The position numbers were made by a program, and so were the translations under genes. Below are positions 54,623 to 64,000 of a stretch of 64,000 bases of DNA, in pieces (the stretch's first letter is position 1; the number at the start of each line of letters is the position of its first letter). The DNA comes from Capronia americana (lineage: Eukaryota; Ascomycota; Eurotiomycetes; Chaetothyriales; Herpotrichiellaceae): positions 248,001 through 312,000 of the forward strand of contig JADWQD010000003.1 of assembly GCA_016110215.1 (NCBI GenBank). The letters are read 5' to 3'. Under the pieces are notes generated by a model. The model searched no databases and was not told the DNA's origin. It was given only the letters and a program-made list of their open reading frames with translations.

Positions 54623-57600
54623 TCAGCACCAATTTGGCAGGCAGAGTAGGACGGAGCGGGGCATCCTGGTCAGGCCAGCGTAGGTGGCAACCGCGGCGCG
54701 CAAGGAGCGCACAGCGGCCTCCGAATGTGGCAGGCGATGTGCACACAGCATATCAATGCCAGATAGCCGAGCCGCAGCTTGGTTGTGTCGTCTTGGGCCT
54801 TGAGAATCAAACAACACGGAAATGACGGGCTGTTAATAGTAAATACGTACCGGGATCCATGACTGTCTCCCAATTGCACGGGCAAGGCTGAATCAGCGCA
54901 GGGGAAATAGAGTTTCCTCTCCCTGTTGGAGCAGCTAGAGGGGCCGTCGTGTTCGGCAGTCCTCAGGAGTCGGTCCTTGTCCTGCCGTCCACTGATCCAC
55001 TTGCTCTCGGACGGGCTCCAGTCTGGGCTCGCCCTGTTGAGCCCTTTCGGCTGCCAATGGAATGCCGGACGCTCCCCCTGCCAATAGCGAGCGCCTGCGA
55101 AGTTGTGGAGGGAGCGCGTGGACAGAGTTCCGGACGGTTGATGCAACTACTGAAGGTCAGCGAACTATTCGGATCTGCTATTCAAGCGCCCACCAGCCAG
55201 CAGGAATGACACATGGCTGGGAACAAAGCCTGAACTCACCTTTAGCGCTGGCACCACTGTTCGCTTCTTTCAACTCCTTCTTTTGCTGGCTGGGTTGTCA
55301 TTGGTCAGTAATCATGTCGTGTCGTTGACTTCGAGGGACTCACTCTCTCTTCACTAGCGAACAGAGTTGCCTGTTCGCCTGGCGTCAAGTCTTTTTCTCC
55401 CGGCCAGTCTCTGCTATGGCAGAGTAGTTCCTCGTCTGTGCCGTCGTGAGTTGACGATCTCCGCGCCGAAGCTGCGCGCTGAGGATGCGCACTCCAGGCG
55501 CCGTTCAATCGACACTCCAAGGGCAGCAATACCTCATACAAATCGCGGTCAAACCTCGACTCCCACGCTCGTGGCACGAACTGTTTGCAGACAATATACA
55601 CTCGCACGGAGCGCACTGGTACGCAAGAGGGGAGGGAGTAGAAAAATCCGAGAAGGAGCACCAGAAGCTTTCGGATCAAGAAAAGGCTTCGGGCAGCTGA
55701 GTGGAATAGAAAAGTGTTCAGATGAAGGCGCATTCGTCAGTCAACACCAAGGACAGGGGGTTCCACACAAGCCTTAAGCCTTTGGCCTGGCCCGGTTGGG
55801 CAGGCTGGGATTGCAGGTCGGAATGCCTCGATCGGACGTAGAAATGACTAGCTCAGCCAGCGGCGCAGTGTTGAGATCTGACATTCTGCCTCAGTATTCG
55901 GCGAGGGTATGGATTAACCAGACGCTGTTGGTAAGGACCGTTCAAAGGAAGGCTGCATATTCGACAGACCAATGACCATTCAGGACATGACCTCTGAGCC
56001 TTGAGACCGCCCGACTGTGCTGCAGGCGGCCTTCTTTAGCAGCCCCAGCTTCAGCCCAAAAATTGCCACAACATTGGCTTGGCCACCGAATCATGGTCTT
56101 GAAGAGGGAAAGAAAGGAAGATTTGGAAGAATCGAATCAAGTCGGACTAAAATGCAGGAACGAAGAATGCATTGACGCGCAGACCTTGTCGAGATGGGTT
56201 TCAGCTGAGATCCACGATTGAAGAGAAGAGCGCTGGTCACGGCCTCCCACAGCTTTCCAGGCCTATTGCACGTGGCGGAGGTGTCTGTTTAGCATCAAGC
56301 ATGGGATGCTGCCTTACCAGTCGGCCCACCCCGGCATCCTTTGTCTACCATCGTTGCTGGAGTGAGGAGCAGTCAGGTGGCGCATATGCTCACATGAAGC
56401 GAATATGTGCCGGTCGAGCGTTTTCCCCGGAGGGGATTCATTGCTCGAATGGATCAAACATTGCTGGTACTGACAGAAGTGCCTGATCCCTCAGCCTGGA
56501 GAAAATCAAGCACGGGTAGCTGACTTCTGGAGGATTGATCGTCGGGCGACTTGGTAACCAACCAATGGCAACACGAACCCGCGCAGGGTGATGCTGGTCG
56601 AGGGCTTTTCTGGTAGCCCGTACTCCGCGGCAGGACCCAGGCGAGAACGAAATCTTCCGAGTAGAGAGATGTGGGCCAGAAAGGGTCGACTCGTGTGGAC
56701 ACGCCGATGGCACGCGCTTGGGCTCGAGGGCCGCCAACACGGACGGCGAATCTCGGCACATCCTCGCAGCCTGGAAGGACAGCAGGACGTAGCCTCACCA
56801 CCCTCGAGCTGAAGCGGCGGAGACCTCTACCAGTTCATGGTCAGGACCGAGTTGTTGACACTTTTGACCAAGTTTGAAAGGGTCTTGACCCTGAAAGGGC
56901 CCCAGCAAGGGCGAATGGAGCCGGATGGAGCCCAGAGCTGTCATTGATTCGATGGGCGCTGTGGACGAGTGCTTCCACAGGCCGGAGTCTGCTGCGGCCC
57001 GCAGCCTGTTGTCATCTGCAAGTATGTCGTGCACACTTCGCAACGTCCGGCACAGGGTGGGTTTAGAAGTCAGGCAGGGGGCGGAGCCGCGTTGAAAGGG
57101 ACGATCCAATCTTTGCCGAAAACGGATCGAGTTGGCCTCGGTGAGCTGGACGCAGCGGAAATAGCTTACTCGTACAGTCAAGAGGCAGTAAGGCCAGTTG
57201 TGGCGCCAGAGAGACAAAGAAACGAGAAGGCCATGTGGCGGAGAGTGAGGATTGGAGAATGGAATGAAATGGATTCGAGGATGAGCCACGCAGGTGGAGT
57301 CGTGACTGTTGACTGACTGCCACCTCAGCAACATCTGGCGTCATTTGCAGCCTTTCAACACCGTCGCCCCTACACCTACTGCTCGTCCCTCCGGTTCCGC
57401 TGATCTTCTATGTACGAATACGAGTACCTCATGAACCCCCCAGGCGCGTCGACGACCCTTATCAAGGCGAACAGAGCGAGCTCTCGTGCCAAGCGCTAAG
57501 GTGGCTATTCTCGATGATCAGGTGAGCGTCTCCAACTCACTTTCTTCTTACACATATCACTTCCAGATACTGACGGACTGCTTGCGAGATCTGGCTGGTG

Positions 57601-59751
57601 CTGGTGTCCTTTGTGTGAGCAAGGACAAGAACACATACTACTAGGGAAACAGGCGTCGCTCCGCCTCTCGACCGGTTGGTTGTGGTCGGACTCCTGGCCA
57701 CCAACAGCATAACCCTCCACCAGCACACTCCCTCTCCTCCCATTCGGACAATAGTCTGCTTAAACTTCGGCAAATGCACGTGGCAGTTCCAGTGCCAGAT
57801 GCAGTGATTTGATGAGGAGGAAACGGATCAAGGGTCAAGATCATGCGGCACACACTCCAGCGTGCGAGTTTGACAGGTTGGCGAGGGAATGCCTCGTTCG
57901 TCTCAAGATCACACCAAATCACACGTTGTCGCGGCTTAACGGCTCCCCAGCCTCATCTGGAACTCCCTTGCCAACAATGCGCCGCGGAGGCCTTTGTTGA
58001 CCCCTGACAAATCCTGCAACTTCGACAGGTCGTACTGCTAACTGCTTCTCTTGCAGCTCGGACCACCGGTTCGTCCGTGACGCTCCCGCGGTGTGACCAT
58101 GTTGTAGGCTCCTCCGGGGTTTGCCAACGGTGTCAAGGTTGAGCTGGGGTAGTGGTCATCGTCACCGCTGGTCGCAACTTACTTGCCCGAGGATCCTCCC
58201 CAGACTCTGATTTGGAATGCTTCCAGATGCCAGCACTTGAGACTAGGCTTGCATGTTTGAATCACCTTCTGACCATGGGAGACCGATCCTCCGCGAGGGC
58301 TCATGCTGTCGCGCGCCGTGCCAGCCACAATCCTGCATTGTTTTCAGGCGACAGAAACGGTTGCCGCCGGGACGGGCTTCCCCGACGCAGGTCCCGACAG
58401 AAGCACTGAAACTCAGGAAAATGTTTGGCTCAGCTGGTCAGGAGGGGATCACCCTTTTCAAGAGCCGTCGGGCGATGGCAGTCCTGGAATAGTTTCCCTC
58501 TTCGGGCTATTTTGATCTCGACCGGCCATGAGTGAGAACAACAATTGACATTGAGACTTCAACCTCCATGTGTCAAGGTGGAGGGTCTCACTTGTTGCTC
58601 CAGCTGAGATCCTAGGCCCGTCAGGCTTCGGCACCGCTGATACATCAAGCCTCGCTGGGCCACCATCAGGCGGAGGGGTCGGAGCGTGACGTGCTTGTGC
58701 AAGCCTATTGTGTTGTGGTGTTGGAGGCCTTGGAAAGAACCATGCTTGGGTCACAGGGAGCAGCACGCTGTGCACGTCGATCGACCCAGTTGTGTCCAGC
58801 CATGTTTGACCACCACGACCTATTATTCGTAACGTGTTCCAGAAATACAACCAAATCACCAAGCCTCATTATTCCCTCCGTCTTTCGATGGCCACCACCG
58901 CTACCGTCCCTCACCGCTTTCCCTTGGTATCCCGTCTGCAGAAGGCACGCGAGTCCAACAGCAATGCCTGACAGAGCCGTCCTACTTGTCGAACAACTGT
59001 TCCGCGTGGATACTGGATACGATCCCCTGCCCGTTTCTTCCCCCCCTCTTTTCGCACCCCTAGCCATGAAGTAGGCCTTCCAATGTCTGAGATTTACGAG
59101 CCTTGCACACTATCTATCTATAGGGTCAGCGTTTCCGCTCGCGTCTTTAGCCAAGGGGGGCCCGATTTTTGCCAGGTAAGGATGAGCATTGCAGGGAAAT
59201 ACATCAAGCGGATTGACTCTGGCTGGGGCTGAAAGCATCACTGCGTTCGCAGATGATCTGAGGCCGTTAGGCTCAGTTAAATGTTCTCTGTGCCCCGGTC
59301 TCATGATCGATAGTTGCAGAATGTCGTTGGTCCTGAATCCCAGAAGTGAAGACTTCCACCGGGCACAAGGCACCAGCGCCGGCCGGTGCAAGTGAGCTGG
59401 TGCCGCCTGGAATGAACAGTACTCTCGAGTCCGGCTCAGCTATGTAAGGAACGAGCCCGCGTATTCCTACAACGGCGCAGTCACAGAGATGGGATCCGTG
59501 TATTATCATGGGTCATATATCTATGCACACTTCTATGCCATGATTCCATAATGCTCGTTCAGGCCGTCAAAGCGCAAATCTTTTGGAGGCCTTGAAACCT
59601 CGGATCTCCAAACCGAACACACTGAGGGAAAGGCGCCAGAAGTCCGATTTTTCTCGCACTTATTCGCCAGCTCTGTGTGTTTTTCCTGTTCTCTCATTGA
59701 TCCAGTCTCCATAGTTGGGGCTTCAAAGCCACCAGAACCCTCACACGCCTA
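54623..59751. promoter_or_regulatory. 5.1-kb gene-free region upstream of the XprG/VIB-1-type gene
   Basis: More than 5 kb between the transcription-factor start and the eIF3g stop, without a recognisable protein gene. The longest frames are 179 codons (56795-57334, minus), 158 codons (54670-55146, minus) and 142 codons (55305-55733, minus); their composition is random-looking. No tRNA, transposon or strong repeat seen. A long promoter with a spliced 5' leader and upstream ORFs is the simplest reading, since environmental regulators in moulds often have these. A non-coding RNA is an alternative. Confidence 0.45.
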
Positions 59752-60809
59752 TTAGGTCGTCCTCTTGGCAAACTCGACTCGGAGGATCAAATGCCTATAT
59801 CCAAAACCATCCATCTTCTCGCACGCTCTGGCAGCATCTGACCTGTCGACAAAGCTGATAAAGGCGAAGCCCTTTGCGCGGCCGGTGTCTCTGTCTTTGG
59901 CGAGGAAGACGCGCGTGACGCGGCCAAACCGCTCGAAGAGGTCGCGGAGTTCTTGTTCTTCGGCCATCTCGGACACCTGACATGTAATGTAAGCGTATGT
60001 TGCAACAGCGCCATGATTCGGGAAGGAAAACTCACGTTCGTGACTCGTAACGTAGCCAAATCATCCCTCTCGTACTTGCCACCCATTCTCTCGCCCGCGC
60101 CTTGCGCGCCGCCTTTCCGCATGTGCGGCGGCACATAGCTACTGCCACCGACACCGAGCCCGCCAGCCGCCTTGCCTCCGCCCTCTTCGTCGTCGGCCAT
60201 AGGATCCGCCACAGGGTTGCCTGCATCATCCGCGGGGGCCATCGTATCTTTGAAAGGACATCTCGCGGTGAAATGCTCGCCCTGACAGATCCGACACTTG
60301 ACCTTCTTGTCTCTCAGCTGTTCCTTTAGCGACTTCTCCTCCGCCTTGCCGCCGCCGGACTTAGCCTCCTCGGCCTGCACATTCTTCCAATCTCTCGACG
60401 GTCGGAACAGGATATTCTCGCCCACGGACGTGGTATCGGGCTGAGGCCCCTTGGGCTTTCCCTTCTCAAGGCCGAACTTCGCCCACTCTCTACGCTCGGC
60501 GACTACGGGGTTGACTTTCTCCTTGATGATTGTGGTGCGGGTTTTGCGCGTAACTTTGACTTTTTGGCCCTGGTCGTTGAAGCGGTATAGGACTGTGGTT
60601 TTGATGCCGTTCTTGTCGACGGTTGTGACGGGCGCGGGGAGCGCAGTAGGATCGTTGAGTTGTTCAGAGTCGGAAACGTCGTCGGCCCAGTCAGGGCGCC
60701 TGTGGATTTCAAAGCATGGTCAGTCGGATTTTCTGGCTACGGGCCGCGGTTGCGACTGATCGGTCGCAGGACGGGGGAAAGATGGGACTCACGTTGCTGT
60801 CTTTGACAT
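59752..60809 (-). CDS. TIF35: translation initiation factor eIF3 subunit g
   Basis: Three exons: 60793-60809, 60036-60699 and 59752-59976; 301 residues. eIF3g is part of the eIF3 complex and aids scanning and re-initiation. The spliced N-terminus MSKTATRPDWADDVSDSEQL matches the family, followed by RFNDQGQKVKVTRKTRTTII. A CCHC zinc knuckle (CRICQGEHFTARCPF) lies mid-protein, then a Gly-rich linker with SSYVPPHMR, and a C-terminal RRM with RNP2 LRVTNVS (split by an intron) and RNP1 AKGFAFISF, ending HLILRVEFAKRTT. The first exon holds only 17 coding bases before a 93-nt intron, so gene callers may miss it. Confidence 0.95.
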
Positions 60810-61230
60810 GTTGATGATCTTAACAATGAGATTCTAGAGAGAGTTTCGAGATTCGAAGCTGGTTATGAGTATGAGGATGGATTGATGGCAAAGTCATGGA
60901 ACGAGGAACAACTCCCACATTTTCCATGTCTTTCACTTGCACCCGCGTGCCAGAAATGGCCTAGTGTGCCAAGGCTGGCGAATAGCCAACAGGCACGATT
61001 CGCAATGCCCTTGCCTAACTTCGGAGACTCGTAGCTCCTTCCTCGCAATCGACGGCAAACTCGACGGCTTCCCACACTACTGGTGTGAGTGGCAACAAGT
61101 GAGCGCTGGAGTCTCTAAACGAGAGGCGAAGCTTGGGAGGTGCACTGCTATTCCAGACGCTACAAGTCAATCCAACCTACTGCTGTACAGTCCAAGTGCA
61201 CATCAGATACCATGTCTCAATATAAACCGA
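60810..61230. promoter_or_regulatory. intergenic, TIF35 promoter and nitronate monooxygenase 3' flank
   Basis: 421 bases between two minus-strand genes. No coding sequence recognised; expected to hold the TIF35 promoter and the terminator of the upstream gene. Confidence 0.45.
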
Positions 61231-62576
61231 CTATAGCTTGCTCTTCGACACAATCAACGAGTTACCGATTGTTAGAGCCTTGACCGCATCATTGACGAAC
61301 TCATCCACGATCTCGCGGGCCGACTTCTTCTCATTGACCACAGCAGCGGCCTTGCCCATCAGGAAGGGACGGGCATTCTCCATCTCCTCGTCCGTCAGGT
61401 CATCGCCCTTGGTCTCGAAGTCATGCTCGACCTAAAAGATCAAATTGTTAGCATCTGCCATGACCAGTAGCCCAAGGGTGGAACTTACAGGGATGACACC
61501 CTTGTCTGTCAGCTGCTTAATTTCCGATTGTCTATTCTCTTCCCAGTTCTTGATGTACTCGTTGGTCCTGACCCGCAGGGGTCGGCCAGTGAAGATAATC
61601 GTCCTGATGTTATCATCAAACCCAGATGTGCGCACAGCTTCCTGGTGTGCTTTGGGAGCACCAGCCTCCTCAGACAGCACGAAGCGTGTGCCGACCCAGA
61701 CGGCAGACGCACCCAGCATCAGTGCGGATGCCAGTGACTGGCCATTGAACATACCACCTGCAGCGATGCACTGGACGGGCTTGCCAGTGAATTTGGAGGG
61801 AGGAGCTTCAGCACAGAGTTTGGCGACGGTAGGGATGAGAATCGAAGTGGGGATGTCGCCGGTGTGGCCACCACCCTCACCGCCCTGGGCGCATATTAAA
61901 TCGACGTCCAGTTCGAGGCATTTCTTCACATGCTTGACGTGGCCGATCATGTTCTGGGGTGGGAGGATTAGCCGGTAGATCTACCGTGTACAGTCGCCGA
62001 CTTCACTTGCCATGTATAGAATGCCATTCTTGTGGAGCTTGTCGACGACCTCTTTCGGAGGAACACCGACGGCGGAGACTATTTTTAAGAATTAACATCC
62101 ATTTTGAAATGTGGTTCTGACAGTGCCTACCAAAGAGCTTCGCGCCAGAGTCGATAATGATGTCGATCAGCTCATTCAGCTTGCCCTTCGTATAGTCGTA
62201 GCTGCAAACTTGTCAGTTCCGGCACTTCTGGACGTATCATCGCACTGACTTTGTCTTTCTTGCGCTTCCTCCAACTTGCGGAAGGAGGAGATCAACACCG
62301 AAGGGAGCGTTCTTGTCGTTCAGGTAGCTCTTGAGCTCTGCAACTTGTTCTCGGAGCATGTCTGGCGTGTACCCGACCTTGCAAAGGTGTCAATATCTGA
62401 CCCAGCGTGGTGTCTGATTCATGACTTACACCTCCAATGACACCAAGGCCTCCTGCGTTGGTAACGGCGGCAGCCAGCTTGGGGCCAGCCGCAACGTTCA
62501 TACCAGCCAGGAGCACCGGATGCTTGATCCCGAGGAGATCGGTGGCTGTTGTTCGAAGCTGCTGAGGGGAAGACAT
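61231..62576 (-). CDS. nitronate monooxygenase (2-nitropropane dioxygenase family)
   Basis: Six exons: 62430-62576, 62250-62377, 62131-62201, 62011-62078, 61489-61953 and 61231-61431; 359 residues. FMN-dependent enzyme that oxidises alkyl nitronates such as propionate-3-nitronate to carbonyls and nitrite, a detoxification step. TIM-barrel blocks: IKHPVLLAGMNVAAGPKLAA, NAGGLGVIGG, VGYTPDML, PFGVDLLLP, GGEGGGHTGDIPTSILIP, CIAAGGMFNGQSLASALMLG and AVWVGTRFVLSEEA. The C-terminal helix segment EKKSAREIVDEFVNDAVKAL is typical. The fourth intron (61954-62010, 57 nt) begins GCAAGT, a perfect GC-AG donor, and its removal restores LYMNMIGHVKHV. The other introns are GT-AG. No targeting sequence is evident, so a cytosolic location is likely. 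Confidence 0.93.
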
Positions 62577-63327
62577 CTTGACGTGAATCGGATTGCGATC
62601 TTATGGAGGTGTGAGAGCGAGTGAGAGCGGAGCGGACGCTTTAAAGACTAGAGGGCACGATATCGGTGAACTTCAGAACAACCACACGGCCTTTGAAGAG
62701 ATTCAGATCAGGTATATACTTGAGCTTTCACAGGAGAGACAGCCGAGAGCGCAAGTAATCAGGAAAGATGAAAGTGAAGAAGAATGAAAGAACGAGCGAC
62801 GGCATACCAGAGGCAGGAAGGAGCGGCTCAGGTGCGACTTGAAGGGCAAAGTACCGAGGCACAACCCGCAATCGGCATCGCTATGCTGCCCAGACCTCCA
62901 CACTCCCTCCACATTATGTGGTAGTCATGGGTCTGGAGTAACATGCACGAGGTAGGATGTTGTTGGTGGCGAGCACATGACATCCTCGGCTCGCGTAAAT
63001 CTCACGACGTAAAAGTTCATGCTTACTGGTACGAGTACAGCATATTTAAGAAACGGGCTTGAAGCACTGGACGCTCAGTACCGAGTACGCGTCGACAAGA
63101 TGTGGAAAGCCAACTCGGCAAAGCTGCCCGTACCGTGCCGTCCCAAGAGCAGCGTCGTAAAACTGAAAACCTGACAGCGACGGGAATAAAGCAAGAAATG
63201 TCGTCCCGCGGTATCCCCACGTCAACGTTGCTCAACCTTTCCTAAAGACCCATTAAGTCGCTTCTACCCTCGTAGTGAGTGACAATATCGGGCGTTGCTG
63301 GAGACCGATCAAGCTCTAAGGGGCCGC
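62577..63327. promoter_or_regulatory. divergent intergenic region, nitronate monooxygenase / folate gene
   Basis: 751 bases between divergent start codons, without recognised coding sequence. No dihydroneopterin aldolase-like frame is visible here on either strand. Confidence 0.45.
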
Positions 63328-64000
63328 ATGTTCGCCTTTTCAGTGGCCCATGCCAGCCGGTTCAGCAGCAGATGCAGTCTGACCCACGCACCTATTAGCA
63401 ACTCATTCGTGAGGGGGAAGACCATTCTCTGCGCTGCCCAGGAGGCTTGGTTATGCCTCCGGGTCAGTGATCCTGCAGGTCCAGCTGTGAATTCGTGGGC
63501 CTCTGGAAAGGGTCCCGCCCGTGCTGTTCATATTGGCCAAGGCGCGCAAACTACTCCAAGGCATCGCCGGCAATTTCATTCGACCAACGCAAACATGAAG
63601 ACATCTCGATCTAGTCCCGACGGGCTGAACAAAGCGGTTATTGCATTTGGTAGTAATTTGGGCGACCGAGTTGCAAACATTGAAGCTGCCCTGTCAAAAA
63701 TGAGAGAGCAAGGTCTCCGCGTCGTTAAGCTCAGTGCGCTATATGAGACAAAACCTATGTATTACGATGATCAGGACCCCTTCTTGAACGGTGTCTGCCT
63801 GGTCGATACAAGTCTTGAACCTCTGCCACTGCTGGACCTGCTGCAGTCTGTTGAGAATGAGCTGGGCCGGAAACGCATTATCGATAAAGGCCCAAGGACG
63901 ATTGATTTGGATATCGTCCTTTATAACCAGGACCACATCAAGCACCCTCGTCTTCACATACCACATATTAGCATGCTGGAACGGGAATTCGTGCTCAGAC
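63328..64000 (+). CDS. FOL1: folate synthesis protein, HPPK domain (partial, right edge)
   Basis: The reading frame runs off the window. It encodes 224 full codons from the ATG at 63328. From about residue 100, hydroxymethyldihydropterin pyrophosphokinase (HPPK) motifs appear: VIAFGSNLGDRVANIEAALS, LSALYETKPM, DPFLNGVCLV and ENELGRKRIIDKGPRTIDLD. HPPK makes the pyrophosphate substrate that dihydropteroate synthase then joins to p-aminobenzoate; in fungi the two are usually fused, with the synthase C-terminal, which would lie beyond the window. The first 89 residues are Arg/Ser/His/Ala-rich with one Glu and one Asp, and end in HRRQFHSTNANM, resembling a mitochondrial presequence. The ATG at 63595, in the same frame, would give a short cytosolic form. 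No dihydroneopterin aldolase domain precedes HPPK. Confidence 0.88.
   Translation, partial: MFAFSVAHASRFSSRCSLTHAPISNSFVRGKTILCAAQEAWLCLRVSDPAGPAVNSWASGKGPARAVHIGQGAQTTPRHRRQFHSTNANMKTSRSSPDGLNKAVIAFGSNLGDRVANIEAALSKMREQGLRVVKLSALYETKPMYYDDQDPFLNGVCLVDTSLEPLPLLDLLQSVENELGRKRIIDKGPRTIDLDIVLYNQDHIKHPRLHIPHISMLEREFVLR

Noticed and set aside
56795..57334. 179-codon minus-strand frame in the large gap upstream of the NDT80-type gene
   Set aside because: No domain, no neighbouring exon evidence, and similar-length frames occur on both strands of the same region, as expected by chance.

Overview
The window is nuclear DNA from a filamentous ascomycete (Pezizomycotina). Evidence: 22 protein genes recognisable by family, mostly split by 45-75 nt introns with fungal GT...CTAAC/CTGAC...AG signals; both strands coding; and families typical of moulds (DUF3176 membrane protein, XprG/VIB-1-type NDT80 factor, Dal5-type MFS permease, BBC1). 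The class (Eurotiomycetes or Dothideomycetes, for example) cannot be settled by eye. I see no mobile element, tRNA, rRNA, CRISPR array or biosynthetic cluster. All exon coordinates were assembled by hand from splice signals, reading phase and family alignment from memory. Every multi-exon model given here closes in frame.

Layout, left to right: GST-like protein (-); allantoate-permease-family MFS transporter (+); POL2, DNA polymerase epsilon catalytic subunit (-), sharing a short promoter with COX20 (+); an unrecognised basic protein (-); NOP56 (-) diverging from CCT6 (+); a Ca2+/calmodulin-dependent kinase (-); a DUF3176 membrane protein (-) diverging from an APC-type amino-acid/choline permease (+); ALG10 (-) diverging from PSF2 (+); a CUE1-like ER ubiquitin factor (-); AP-2 beta adaptin APL1 (-) diverging from EMC4 (+); RTR1 CTD phosphatase (-) diverging from BBC1 (+); a 75-residue Ala/Arg/Glu protein (+); GET1 (+); the mitochondrial glycine-cleavage T protein (+); an XprG/VIB-1-type transcription factor (-) inside two large gene-free stretches (3.1 and 5.1 kb); eIF3g/TIF35 (-); a nitronate monooxygenase (-); and the 5' part of a folate-synthesis gene (HPPK domain, +) cut by the right edge.

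The content is mainly housekeeping. Functional themes recur: replication (POL2, PSF2), ER membrane biogenesis and quality control (ALG10, CUE1, EMC4, GET1), endocytosis (AP-2 beta, BBC1), ribosome and translation (NOP56, TIF35), and mitochondrial one-carbon/folate metabolism (GCV1 and the folate gene, which appears to carry a mitochondrial presequence). I found no evidence for a new multi-gene system. The observations I rate highest are a 48-nt in-frame GC-AG intron inside the kinase N-lobe (one of three GC-AG introns here), paired MluI cell-cycle boxes in the POL2/COX20 promoter, and the long presequence on the folate enzyme.
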